Below are positions 27,041-36,619 of a DNA stretch of 64,000 nucleotides, piece by piece; positions within the stretch are counted from its first letter, which is position 1; each line of letters begins with the position of its first letter. The position numbers and the translations under genes were made by a program. Source of the stretch: Lewinellaceae bacterium (GTDB lineage: Bacteria > Bacteroidota > Bacteroidia > Chitinophagales > Saprospiraceae). The stretch is from NCBI GenBank assembly GCA_024644235.1, contig JAHELJ010000007.1, positions 1 through 64,000 on the forward strand. Direction: 5' to 3'. Under the pieces are notes generated by a model. It made no database searches. It was given only the letters and a program-made list of their open reading frames with translations, and was not told where the DNA came from.

Positions 27041-29704
27041 ATGAAGGAGAAATACCGGGTAATACGCACCCTGCTCTTCTTTTTCTTTAGCGGGGTTTCC
27101 CTGGTGCTGTCAGCCCAGACTGATACTGATAACCCAAACAAACCAAAAATTCCCCTTACTAAAGTCCTGGGCGTGTTTGAGTCCCAGCATGGTCTTCATT
27201 TTGCATATGATGTAACCCTTGTTGACTCTACATGGATTGAAGAACCTCCATCTTCTCTCACCAGAGAGGAAGCGATTGCCTTCCTCGCACGACATACACC
27301 TCACCAATACCAAATAGCAAATTCAGATTTTGTAATGATTGTACCGGGTAAAGGTTCTTCCACGGCTCCTCCTCCACCAGCTGAACTGATTTTGAAAGGT
27401 CGGATCACAGACAGTAAGACTGGCGAACCCCTACCATATGCTTCTGTGATCATATCTGGCACACTCTCTGGAACTCAAACTGATGATAGGGGATTCTTCG
27501 AGTTGTTGCTTAAAGACCCGGATGATCAATATATTGAGATTCATTATCTCGGTTATCAGAAAACGAACATTCACCATAAGGACTTTGAAGGCAAGAAAAA
27601 TCTCAAAATTGAGCTCAGCTCGGAAGAGGTTGAATTGGAGGATATCATAATTGAGGAGGAAGCAGTGCTCCCAATTGACTTCCAGGAGGCAAAGGGATAT
27701 TACAGTTTAAATCCTGATCAAATCAATCTACAGGCTGGCTGGGGGGAACCCGACATTCTTCGAATGATCCAAGTCTTACCTGGTATTCAATCACCCAATG
27801 AGACTGCCGCTGGCATCCATATTCGCGGTGGTACACCAGATCAGAATTTGATTCTAATCGATGGTATTCCCATCTATAAATCGGGGCATTTTTTCGGTAT
27901 GTTTTCTTCAATCAATCCTTATACCGTTGACAATGTTGAAATCTACAAAGGTGGGGTCAGTACTCCCTACGGGGGAAGAGTTTCAGGAGTAATCGATATT
28001 AAAAACGGACAAGACACTTTAGATCGATTGCACGCAGGTGCCGGAATAAACCTGATCAATTGGCATGCATTTGTAGAAGCTCCGCTTTTCAAGAAAAGAT
28101 CAAACTTGCTCTTTTCTATCAGACGATCACTAACGGAGTCAGTACAAACCATGGTCTACAAAAATATTTTCAACCAACTTTTTCAAGACGGGAAGATTGC
28201 CGAGTATCAAGATATCGAACGACAGGATCTACTGAACAAGAACACAAGTACTTTTGGCTATAACGATTTCAATTTTAAATGGAACTACCGATTTAAGAAA
28301 GATGATGAAATCTCCATCAGTGCTTTTAATGGCAACGATGACTTCCGGTATGATTTCGAGGTAGACCTGCCTCAGATCAGTCATGCAACGATGGATGACA
28401 TCAAGACAAAAAACACCGGCTTTAACCTAACGGCTTCGAATCGCTGGTTTCCCTGGTGGCAGTCAAGAATCCGTCTGATTTCTTCGGAATACTCCAACGA
28501 TTACCTAGGTATTTCTACAGGAGATCTCAGGGATTCATTTCATGTGAGATTAACGGAACAAAACACAATGAAAAACGGCGCCTTCTATCTTGATCAGATA
28601 TTTACTTTGTCAGAAGGTCAGACACTCGCCGCCGGCTTTCAGTACAATAATTATGATGTCACTTACAATCTCTTATTGGAACAAATTTGGCAAGATCGCG
28701 AGCCTTTTATTGTTGAACTGCAAAACGAAGTCGGGACCTTTTATCTTAATTACTTACTCGAACATGATGACCAGCTGTTCGTCGATGCAGGCATTCGTTT
28801 CAACCGTTTAAACGAATTACCGAATGACATCTGGGAGCCACGACTATCCGTAAAGTATCGGCCAAAAAGCTCCAAATTCATGTTTAAGGGAAGTGTCGGA
28901 TCGTACAAGCAGTTTGTGAGTCAAATCATCGTCGATGATATTCCTCTCAATCCCAGTGCAAATCGGGATATCTGGGTAACGACCGAACTAAACCTGATAC
29001 CACCATTGCGTAGTAAGGATTTGGTCATAGGTTTCAATTACCAAAACAAAGGTTTCCTGTTGGACATCGAGGGATACACGAAGCAAACTGAAGGCCTCTC
29101 TTTCCTAAACCTTGACATACCGAATCCGAACGACAATGTTTTCTCTCCCGGTTCTTCGGAGGCGAAAGGAGTAGAAATATTGTTACAGAATAAATGGAAC
29201 CGTTATCGAAGCATTCTTTCCTACAATCTAAGTAAAGTAGATTATCTATTTGAAGATCTCAATTTTGGCGGTCCTTTTCCGGCTTCGCATGATCAACGTC
29301 ATGTATTTCAATGGACCCACATGTACAGCGTCAAGAACTGGGATTTCATTCTGGGATTCAATATGTCATCAGGAAAGCCCTATACGGTTCCCAATCGGAT
29401 CGTCCCGCGACGCAATCCGGATAATATGGAGACAATTCTCCTTCTAGATGTGCGGGAAAGAAATCAGAAAAGGCTCCCCACCTACCACCGGATGGATTTA
29501 ACCATACAATACAAGTACATCTCCAGGAACTTTAAAGTCCAAGCGGGATTTTCGCTATTTAATTTGTACAACCGGACAAATGAGATCGATAGGGACTTTT
29601 TCATTGTTCAACCGGAAGATACCCCCGGCATTCCTCGCATAGAAAGTTTCACTGAATTCTCGCTGCAAAGAACTCCAAACTTTTATCTGCGATTTGAGCT
29701 TTAA
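27041..29704 (+). CDS. TonB-dependent receptor with N-terminal STN signalling domain
   Basis: Outer-membrane active-transport barrel driven by TonB. After a signal peptide (TLLFFFFSGVSLVLSAQ) come an STN domain (about 30-105), a CarboxypepD_reg-like beta domain (GRITDSKTGEPLPYASVII, from about 125), a plug (MIQVLPGIQSPNE ... IHIRGGTPDQNLILIDGIP) and a barrel of about 550 residues. The STN domain and the upstream sigma/FecR genes mark it as a transducer controlling its own expression. No SusD partner follows, so the ligand may be a siderophore, small glycan or peptide; it cannot be inferred. The ATG at 27041 is preferred over the TTG just before it. Confidence 0.92.
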   Translation: MKEKYRVIRTLLFFFFSGVSLVLSAQTDTDNPNKPKIPLTKVLGVFESQHGLHFAYDVTLVDSTWIEEPPSSLTREEAIAFLARHTPHQYQIANSDFVMIVPGKGSSTAPPPPAELILKGRITDSKTGEPLPYASVIISGTLSGTQTDDRGFFELLLKDPDDQYIEIHYLGYQKTNIHHKDFEGKKNLKIELSSEEVELEDIIIEEEAVLPIDFQEAKGYYSLNPDQINLQAGWGEPDILRMIQVLPGIQSPNETAAGIHIRGGTPDQNLILIDGIPIYKSGHFFGMFSSINPYTVDNVEIYKGGVSTPYGGRVSGVIDIKNGQDTLDRLHAGAGINLINWHAFVEAPLFKKRSNLLFSIRRSLTESVQTMVYKNIFNQLFQDGKIAEYQDIERQDLLNKNTSTFGYNDFNFKWNYRFKKDDEISISAFNGNDDFRYDFEVDLPQISHATMDDIKTKNTGFNLTASNRWFPWWQSRIRLISSEYSNDYLGISTGDLRDSFHVRLTEQNTMKNGAFYLDQIFTLSEGQTLAAGFQYNNYDVTYNLLLEQIWQDREPFIVELQNEVGTFYLNYLLEHDDQLFVDAGIRFNRLNELPNDIWEPRLSVKYRPKSSKFMFKGSVGSYKQFVSQIIVDDIPLNPSANRDIWVTTELNLIPPLRSKDLVIGFNYQNKGFLLDIEGYTKQTEGLSFLNLDIPNPNDNVFSPGSSEAKGVEILLQNKWNRYRSILSYNLSKVDYLFEDLNFGGPFPASHDQRHVFQWTHMYSVKNWDFILGFNMSSGKPYTVPNRIVPRRNPDNMETILLLDVRERNQKRLPTYHRMDLTIQYKYISRNFKVQAGFSLFNLYNRTNEIDRDFFIVQPEDTPGIPRIESFTEFSLQRTPNFYLRFEL

Positions 29705-29708
29705 CAGC

Positions 29709-30800
29709 TCATTGCTCATCAGCTTCGTCCACAACCAACCCAAGCTTCTTGGCTCGTTCGGTCCATTTTTGCCTTGCTAATTGTTGCATATCGGCAATAT
29801 CATCTAGCTCATCCAGAATCTCCAGTCCCAATAGAGTTTCTATTACATCTTCCATGGTGAGTATTCCGGCCGTGCCTCCATATTCATCTACCACTAAAGC
29901 TATGTGCTCACGACGGGCCATCAAAGCATTGAACAAAGCAGTAAGATTGTCCTTTTCATGAACTACATGGATCGGTCGAAGAATAGACTCAACCGGATTT
30001 TCGCCGTCTCCATTAATTACACTGGATAATAACTGATCCTTCAAAAAGAATCCAATTACCTGGTCCCTTGACTCTCGATAGACCGGTACGCGAGAAAATC
30101 TCAGTCCGGGATTGCTTTGATAAAAATCTAAAATACTGGTCGAAGCTTTGGCAGCAACTACCACCGGACGCGGTGTCATGATATCCTTCGCTCTGATCGA
30201 CTTAAATCGCAGAAGATTTTTAATCACTCTAAACTCCTCCTCTTCAAAAATACCAGCCCTTGCACCTAGCTCTGCTATAGCGCCAAATTCTGCCCTACTC
30301 AAAACACTTTTCTTTTTGTCCCCCTTCAAGAAATTGGTAATTCGCTGGCTCAACCACACGATCGGCCGTAGTATTACTCCAGTCGCATGCACCCCATAAA
30401 TGGTAAAGCCTAAAAGTGACTTCCAATAAGTAGCCCCCAATGTTTTGGGAATGATTTCAGAAAGTATCAGGATTGCCAGGGTCATAATGGCCGCTATTAC
30501 GGCCTCTATACTTAATTCTATCGGACCGACAGCAAGCTTGGCACTGGACCATATCTTGGCAGCCTGCGCTCCCACACCAATTGCACCCACCGTATGGGCA
30601 ATCGTGTTTAGCGTAAGTATTGCGGCTAAGGGACGATCAATCGCTGATTTGAAATACTTGAGCTTCTTCCCAACCCAGGTGCCTCCTTGATTCCTGATCT
30701 CCACCTGTGAGGGTGGTACAGTAAGCAATACTGCCTCCCAGATCGAACAGAGAAAAGAGAACAAAATTGAAAGCAAAAAGAAAAGTACAAGTAAACCCAT
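29709..30800 (-). CDS. CNNM-domain/CBS-pair membrane protein (HlyC/CorC family)
   Basis: Predicted metal-transport or stress-linked inner-membrane protein related to CorC and eukaryotic CNNM magnesium transporters. The N-terminal DUF21/CNNM domain has four hydrophobic stretches and the signature LILSEIIPKTLGA near residue 118. Two CBS domains follow (MTPRPVVVAA near 205 and VVDEYGGTAGILTMEDVIETLLG near 305). The protein ends about 35 residues later and lacks the C-terminal CorC/HlyC transporter-associated domain of the longer family members. It converges on the receptor gene with a 4-base gap. Confidence 0.9.
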   Translation of the reverse strand: MGLLVLFFLLSILFSFLCSIWEAVLLTVPPSQVEIRNQGGTWVGKKLKYFKSAIDRPLAAILTLNTIAHTVGAIGVGAQAAKIWSSAKLAVGPIELSIEAVIAAIMTLAILILSEIIPKTLGATYWKSLLGFTIYGVHATGVILRPIVWLSQRITNFLKGDKKKSVLSRAEFGAIAELGARAGIFEEEEFRVIKNLLRFKSIRAKDIMTPRPVVVAAKASTSILDFYQSNPGLRFSRVPVYRESRDQVIGFFLKDQLLSSVINGDGENPVESILRPIHVVHEKDNLTALFNALMARREHIALVVDEYGGTAGILTMEDVIETLLGLEILDELDDIADMQQLARQKWTERAKKLGLVVDEADEQ

Positions 30801-30965
30801 ATTATCAAATTGGTGGCGAAGATAAGCAAAGGCTGAAAAAACAAATTAAAGTTATCATCCATATGTTAAAAAGAGGGAAAAAGAACAGGTGCGATTAGGG
30901 TGTATTGGGATCATCTCGTTGTACGGTCGACATAATTTCTCAATACTTGATCTAATACTTCTAAA

Positions 30966-32402
30966 ATGATGAACGTATGCAACACTTCAACATTAGATCC
31001 ATATGTACCTAATGCCGAAAAACCCTGGAACCGTCACCGGGCCATTCATTTATTTCGACGATTGGGCTTTAGCGCCGATCTGGAAACCATCGATGATGCA
31101 CTGATAAAGTCACCGGCGGAATGTGTCGATGATCTTATCGATCAGGCCATTCAGAAGCCTGTAACCGACCCACCTGAATGGGCTGACTACACGCTACTTG
31201 ATTTCGAAAGCTTTGAGAAGAACATTGACGATTTCATTTACTGGAGGCCGATGTGGATGCGCGATCTGTACAACAACGGACCCCGTGACAAGATGGCTCT
31301 GTTTTGGATGAGCCACTTCGTCACCGAATTTGGAGCTTACCTGTGTGCTCCAGCCGGGTATCACTATCTAAAATGCCTTCAGGAAAATGCTTTGGGAAAC
31401 TTTCGAGAATTCGTTAGAAAAATTGGTCTGGAAGCCTCGATGTTAATCTATTTGAATGGCAACCAAAACACGAAACAACAGCCCAACGAAAACTATGCTA
31501 GAGAACTCTACGAGTTGTTTACCCTTGGTAGGGATAATGGATATACTCAAAACGATATTCAGGAGACTGCCCGTGCCCTAACCGGTTATATCGTTGTACC
31601 ATGTCCTGCTGTCAGTTTCATACCTGCTCTGTGGGATGACGGTGAGAAGACCATATTCGGACGAACCGGTAAATGGGGATACGATGATGTGATAGATATT
31701 CTCTTTGAAGAAAAAGCAGAGATTATTGCTAACTACATCGGGCAGAAGGTCTATAAGCATTTTGTCTACGCAGATCAGCCAGACGAAGTTATCATCAATG
31801 GTCTTGCTGTTACTCTTCTTGCCAATGATTTTGAGCTGGCTCCTGTCCTTCGACAACTCTTTAAAAGCGAGCACTTTTTCGATGATACAATTATCGGTAC
31901 TCAGATAAAGAGTCCGGTTGAGCTTTCGCTTGGTATCTGGCGAGAAATGGGCTTTGAAATTACTGATGATGCCCTGGAGCCCTTGACCAATGTAAATGAT
32001 TTCCTGGGTCAAGTCGTATTCCAACCACCGAATGTGGCCGGATGGCCAGGTCACCGGAGCTGGATCTCCTCCTCCTTCCTGAGGTCAAGATGGCAGGTGG
32101 GTAACCTATTTGTCGCCAGCATTTTTGAGAATGATCGCGAGCGGTTCCGAACCTTTGCGAAAGATCTTACTAACAATTCCAAAGATCCCGAGTTCATAAC
32201 TGCTACCCTAATAGACCACTTAACCCCTAACGGTTTTGAAAATTCAGATGCCTATAACCGGGCAGCCGTTGCCTTCAAAATCGAAATTCCCCAGGGGTAC
32301 TTTGACAGTGGTGCCTGGAACCTTGATTGGGACGAAGCTCCTTATCAGGTAGCCTCGCTGATCCTCTATATTATCCGGCAGCCCGAATTTCAGTTGATCT
32401 AG
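30966..32402 (+). CDS. DUF1800-family protein
   Basis: Member of the DUF1800 family, whose function is not established. The N-terminal pattern HLFRRLGFSADLETID and the later PNENYARELYELFTLG (about residue 177) are characteristic. The conserved C-terminal segment VFQPPNVAGWPGHRSWI lies near residue 345. I see no clear signal peptide. The gene is 39 bases upstream of the DUF1501 gene, the usual partner in Bacteroidota, Planctomycetes and Proteobacteria, which implies a joint, probably extracytoplasmic role. Confidence 0.88.
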   Translation: MMNVCNTSTLDPYVPNAEKPWNRHRAIHLFRRLGFSADLETIDDALIKSPAECVDDLIDQAIQKPVTDPPEWADYTLLDFESFEKNIDDFIYWRPMWMRDLYNNGPRDKMALFWMSHFVTEFGAYLCAPAGYHYLKCLQENALGNFREFVRKIGLEASMLIYLNGNQNTKQQPNENYARELYELFTLGRDNGYTQNDIQETARALTGYIVVPCPAVSFIPALWDDGEKTIFGRTGKWGYDDVIDILFEEKAEIIANYIGQKVYKHFVYADQPDEVIINGLAVTLLANDFELAPVLRQLFKSEHFFDDTIIGTQIKSPVELSLGIWREMGFEITDDALEPLTNVNDFLGQVVFQPPNVAGWPGHRSWISSSFLRSRWQVGNLFVASIFENDRERFRTFAKDLTNNSKDPEFITATLIDHLTPNGFENSDAYNRAAVAFKIEIPQGYFDSGAWNLDWDEAPYQVASLILYIIRQPEFQLI

Positions 32403-32441
32403 ATCGCAATTTCGTTCTGACAAATTCAAGACATAACAACA

Positions 32442-34082
32442 ATGAAAAATACTGATAAACAAAATAAAATTGCTGGAGCATCTTTGAAGGATGGACTGGC
32501 TCATCAACAACATCACAGGGCATGGAGTCGCCGGTCATTTCTCTCAACGCTTGGCTTAACCGGAGGTGTCTCAGTCATGCTGGGAAATATGCCAGTAAGG
32601 GCTGCAGCTCTATCTCCTCTTGGATCGGCTTTGTTGGAATCAGATTCCGACCGGGTATTGGTACTCGTGCAGCTAGGGGGCGGAAATGATGGTCTGAATA
32701 CAATCATTCCTCTTTATGATTATGATTTCTATCGCTCCCAACGGCCTCGCATTGGTTTTGATGAAACAAATGTTATCAAGCTTTCGGATGAAATTGGTAT
32801 CCAGCAAAGCATGGAGGATTTCATGCCTCTATGGAATGAAGATGCCATGAAAGTTGCGCACAATGTGGGATATCCCAATCCCAATCTGTCCCACTTCAGA
32901 GCCACCGACATCTGGTCTGCAGCCAGTGACGATGACGAACTGCTAAAATCCGGATGGCTGGGCCGTTGGCTCGACTTGGAATATCCGGATTTTGCAAATG
33001 AACCTCCCGAAGTGCCCCCTGCCATTCAGATTGGGGGCTACGGCAGTTTAATTTTTAACAATGGTATGTTTAATTTGTCCGTCAGTGTTTCTAATCCTGA
33101 GGAACTGGCAGAGATCGCCCAGAACGGTCAGCTCTATGATACTGCCAGTCCCCCTCCTACCTGCTATGGCGAGGAATTGCGATTTCTTCGCACCATCTCC
33201 AACAGTACTTTCACGTATGCAGCATCGATAAAGGAGGCCTATGATTCCTCTACAAATGATGCTGATTACCAAAACATAGCTAACAACCTCGCTGATCAAT
33301 TGCAGCTGGTGGCACGCCTAATTAAAGGTAACCTTGGATCTCGAATCTACATGGTATCTATCAGTGGATTTGATACACATGCCAATCAAAATCAGACACA
33401 TCCCAATATTTGGAGGGGAATTTCGGGAGCTATCAGGTCTTTCTATGATGATTTACAAGCTGACCAGATGGAGGATAAAGTGGTAACGATGACCTTCTCA
33501 GAATTTGGCAGGCGGATCGAGGAGAATGCCTCTCAAGGAACTGATCATGGTACTTCTGCCCCAATTCTCATCTTCGGCAATGGACTTGGTGCCAGCGGCT
33601 TCGTCGGAGAGGCTCCTCAGCTACAAGATCAGGACATGTACGGCAATCTGAAATTCGGCACTGATTTTCGATCAATTTATGCCACCCTACTTGAGCATTG
33701 GTTATGTATTGATGCTGGTGTAGTGAATCAAGCACTGGGTGCCAACTACGACAGAATTCAAGGACTGGTTCTGGGATGCAACCTCAGTACAGCCACCGAA
33801 GAAGGACCTCAGGTGGTACAGCGAGTGACCCACAAGCCACTTTACAATGAAAATGGCGATATCCTCATCCAATATCAGTTGCCCAAGTCAGCGTCAATTT
33901 CCTTGGATATTTATCACATAGACGGGAGAAAGGTGACAAGTATGGAGCAGGGCAGGAAATCTGCCGGAACCCATAACATGTTATTTAGCCCAAGTCGATA
34001 TCATATTTCAGCTGGCCAATATCTCTACCACTTGAGTGTAGATGGTCAACCACACAGCCAGCTGATCATGGTGTCCCGGTAA
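32442..34082 (+). CDS. DUF1501-family protein with Tat signal and T9SS type A tail
   Basis: Sulfatase-like-fold DUF1501 protein paired with DUF1800; activity unknown. Near residue 30 is a twin-arginine signal (SRRSFLSTLGLTGGVSVML), implying folded export by Tat. The core shows LVQLGGGNDGLNTIIPLYDY, the DUF1501 hallmark, and VTMTFSEFGRRIEENASQGTDHGTSAP, a metal-site-like segment with DHG. The last ~70 residues form a type A sorting domain (SISLDIYHIDGRKV ... ISAGQYLYHLSV), so the protein should cross the outer membrane through T9SS. Combining both signals is unusual. A terminator hairpin follows. Confidence 0.9.
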   Translation: MKNTDKQNKIAGASLKDGLAHQQHHRAWSRRSFLSTLGLTGGVSVMLGNMPVRAAALSPLGSALLESDSDRVLVLVQLGGGNDGLNTIIPLYDYDFYRSQRPRIGFDETNVIKLSDEIGIQQSMEDFMPLWNEDAMKVAHNVGYPNPNLSHFRATDIWSAASDDDELLKSGWLGRWLDLEYPDFANEPPEVPPAIQIGGYGSLIFNNGMFNLSVSVSNPEELAEIAQNGQLYDTASPPPTCYGEELRFLRTISNSTFTYAASIKEAYDSSTNDADYQNIANNLADQLQLVARLIKGNLGSRIYMVSISGFDTHANQNQTHPNIWRGISGAIRSFYDDLQADQMEDKVVTMTFSEFGRRIEENASQGTDHGTSAPILIFGNGLGASGFVGEAPQLQDQDMYGNLKFGTDFRSIYATLLEHWLCIDAGVVNQALGANYDRIQGLVLGCNLSTATEEGPQVVQRVTHKPLYNENGDILIQYQLPKSASISLDIYHIDGRKVTSMEQGRKSAGTHNMLFSPSRYHISAGQYLYHLSVDGQPHSQLIMVSR

Positions 34083-34117
34083 ATCATTATCGGGTACAAA
34101 TTGCCCGACTCATGGCA

Positions 34118-34147
34118 GGAGTTCCTTCTTGGTGGGGAACTCCTTTT
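34118..34147 (+). terminator. Intrinsic terminator of the DUF1800-DUF1501 unit
   Basis: GGAGTTCC (34118-34125) pairs with GGAACTCC (34136-34143) across a 10-base loop and is followed by TTTT and a T-rich stretch. It lies 35 bases after the DUF1501 stop and 20 bases before the end of the convergent transporter gene. Confidence 0.65.
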
Positions 34148-34167
34148 CATTTGGATAATTCTGAATA

Positions 34168-36378
34168 TTATCTCTGGTTGAGCAACTCGGGTACTGCATC
34201 TCCAATGCCGGCATTATAGACAAAGATTGTGGTATGAAGGGATGATGACATTTTATTCATCCAACTGGCCGTTTCTCTTTCGTAGCCTTCAGTGGGCACT
34301 GCCATTCCGATGAAAACCACATCCGATTGATTGCTCTCTGCTTCTATTACTTCTGCTACTGGCTGGTTTGAAAGGATGATCCGGACCTTTGCCTTTATTC
34401 GGGCCTGATCAAGTTGATGCCTGATAAATGATTCCAGTTCGTGAGTTTCCTCATTTTCCCTCACTACCGAAGCTATCTCTATTTCGTGCCCGGAATAATC
34501 TTGATCCAGTTGCAGCAGATAAGCCAGCAGGAGCATGAGGTCACCGTTTTTCTCTTTGCCTCTCCACCAAATCGTAACTTGTTTTTTAGGTAAATCGCTA
34601 CGGTCTGCATGCTGGATCAGCATCATGCTCTTACCAGCAAGGGCAAGGGCTATCAGGCTTTCGAGTTGATGTACCCTTCCCTCCTCTGTCTCCGAGAATC
34701 CCTGTGCAACCGTGTTGGATTTCAACCCGGCTAAGCCATGCCCTTTTGCAATGTCAATGGCACCTGCCTGAAGATCAGCTACCACACTCACCTCGCAGAA
34801 AGCCTCTATCCCATGGCGTGATAGCACATCAACCATAAACGATCGTTTTTCTTCGACTTGCTCAAACTCATGTTGCTCTCGAATGGGAATCAAGGTACTG
34901 ATGGTCAGGATGCCTTTGTTCTGGCAAAGGGCAGCCATCAACTTGACCGTTTCAATGCGCTCGGCAACATCTCTGGTGAACAGCAAAATCTGCGGTCTCC
35001 AATTTCGGGGATCTCGTTTCCGTTTGCTGTGGTTCAACAAGGCTCGCTTGGCAATATTCAACCACACTCCAGATGTGACATCACCCCATTGCTGTTCGAG
35101 AGATCTCTTTCGCAACAGCACGTATATACCGATCTCAATTATGATAGCTATCAGGCATGCTATCGGACTCACCAGAAACATCACAAATATGGCACCAAGG
35201 GCTCCCAGAATTGACACATACCAAGGCACCTTGATTTTTGGTCGAAAGTGAGGTTCACCGACCAGTACTTCCAATGCCGCACTGAGATTTATGGCAACAT
35301 AAAGGGTTAGGAATAATACGGATACGAGCCGGGCTACCGTATTTAGTTCACCAAGGGAGACTGCAACCAGTGCAATTGCCCCAGTAACCCATGTTGCCAA
35401 AGTAGGTTGACCGCTCTTGGAAAGCTTCGAGAATTGTTTCGGAGCCAAGCCATCGGTGGAGAGAGCTTGCAATACTCTGGGTCCACCTAGAATACTTCCA
35501 AATGCTGAGGACAAGATGGCACCAAGAACTGCAGGTAAGATCAATATGCTGCCCAAAAAAGCGACGGTGATCCAATTCTCGATACCTTGATAAGGATCAA
35601 GAAGATTTTCCTGGCTTAACTGGTTAGTACTACCCAATGCAACCGGTATCAGTAGATAGATCAAAAGGCAGGTTAGCACCGCTCCGATCGTTCCAATTGG
35701 AATTGATTTCTTGGGATCCTTAAGATCACCACTCATTCCGATGCCCGCAGTAAAGCCCGTCACCGCAGGAAAAAATACAGCAAATACATACCAAAATCCC
35801 TCGGGTGCGCTTTCATAACTACTTTCGAAAGAAGGAGCTTGCAAGGGTCCAGAAAAAACTCCAAAGAATAGTGCGACAAGCGACAGACCTACTAGTACCA
35901 GAATGGGTATCTGTGCTTTTAATACCAACTCCGCACTCTTCCCTGACAACAGTGTTATCAGAACGATAATGACTGCAGCTACCAGCTGGATCGTATATGC
36001 TGGCATTTCACCCCACTCCGGCGACCAGAAGATGGTCAGTGTTTCCGCTAGTCCAAAACAATAGAAGGTAACACTGAGAGTTCGACAGAAATATAGCGGG
36101 ATACCAATTGCACCACCAAGTTCGAGCCCAAGACTACGGGAAATCATGTAGTATTCACCCCCTACGCCCACCAGCATGTTTGTGGCAATTGCCGAAGCGC
36201 TTAGTCCGGTAATGAACGTAATGGAACTCGCCAGCAGGACGATCACCATTGTCCAGCCAAATCCAACATTTCCAACAACCCAGCCAAACCTCAGGTACAT
36301 GATGAGACCCAGAATGGTTAGGACACTGGGAGTAAAAACACCTAGGAAGGTTCCAAACTTCTTGGCCTTTGCTGTCAT
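34168..36378 (-). CDS. SLC12-like cation-chloride cotransporter/APC-family permease
   Basis: Integral membrane transporter with about 12 helices in residues 8-425 and a cytoplasmic C-terminal region of about 300 residues. The first helices (FTPSVLTILGLIMYLRFGWVVG) match the conserved start of SLC12 (NKCC/KCC) carriers, as do GGEYYMISRSLG and GFTAGIGMSGDLKDPKKSIP. The C-terminus (ILLFTRDVAERIETVKLM; DVVFIGMAVPTEGYE) resembles the regulatory domain of the same family and has a universal-stress-like look. Ion-coupled chloride or potassium transport is likely but not certain; amino acid transport is the alternative. Confidence 0.85.
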   Translation of the reverse strand: MTAKAKKFGTFLGVFTPSVLTILGLIMYLRFGWVVGNVGFGWTMVIVLLASSITFITGLSASAIATNMLVGVGGEYYMISRSLGLELGGAIGIPLYFCRTLSVTFYCFGLAETLTIFWSPEWGEMPAYTIQLVAAVIIVLITLLSGKSAELVLKAQIPILVLVGLSLVALFFGVFSGPLQAPSFESSYESAPEGFWYVFAVFFPAVTGFTAGIGMSGDLKDPKKSIPIGTIGAVLTCLLIYLLIPVALGSTNQLSQENLLDPYQGIENWITVAFLGSILILPAVLGAILSSAFGSILGGPRVLQALSTDGLAPKQFSKLSKSGQPTLATWVTGAIALVAVSLGELNTVARLVSVLFLTLYVAINLSAALEVLVGEPHFRPKIKVPWYVSILGALGAIFVMFLVSPIACLIAIIIEIGIYVLLRKRSLEQQWGDVTSGVWLNIAKRALLNHSKRKRDPRNWRPQILLFTRDVAERIETVKLMAALCQNKGILTISTLIPIREQHEFEQVEEKRSFMVDVLSRHGIEAFCEVSVVADLQAGAIDIAKGHGLAGLKSNTVAQGFSETEEGRVHQLESLIALALAGKSMMLIQHADRSDLPKKQVTIWWRGKEKNGDLMLLLAYLLQLDQDYSGHEIEIASVVRENEETHELESFIRHQLDQARIKAKVRIILSNQPVAEVIEAESNQSDVVFIGMAVPTEGYERETASWMNKMSSSLHTTIFVYNAGIGDAVPELLNQR

Positions 36379-36501
36379 TGGGATAACAATTAATTTGTCA
36401 AATATCTCTATAAAGCGAAGGAAAGATAATTCTAAGCTGCACTATGACAAAAGATTCTCTTTAATGGCCTGTCAACGCTGAGTCCATTAAGCAAAAAAAA
36501 A

Positions 36502-36523
36502 GGGGAACAACATGTGTTCACCC
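36502..36523 (-). terminator. Intrinsic terminator of nrdBA
   Basis: Read on the minus strand, GGGTGAACA and TTGTTCCCC form a GC-rich stem with one bulge and a short CATG-centred loop, followed at once by nine T residues (36493-36501). It lies about 100 bases after the nrdA stop and is the strongest terminator in the window. Confidence 0.75.
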
Positions 36524-36560
36524 TTATAAGAATGGTAAAAAGACTGTCTCTTAGGAAATT

Positions 36561-36613
36561 AGCAGGCCAGTAACTGTCACAATCTATGGCTTTCTATCAG
36601 GTACTGACCTGCT
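36561..36613 (-). repeat. Inverted repeat directly after nrdA
   Basis: AGCAGGCCAGTA (36561-36572) and TACTGACCTGCT (36602-36613) pair over 11 of 12 positions with a 29-base loop. The right arm ends 6 bases from the nrdA stop, so the transcript should carry this hairpin ahead of the terminator. It may stabilise the 3' end. Confidence 0.45.
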
Positions 36614-36619
36614 ATGATC

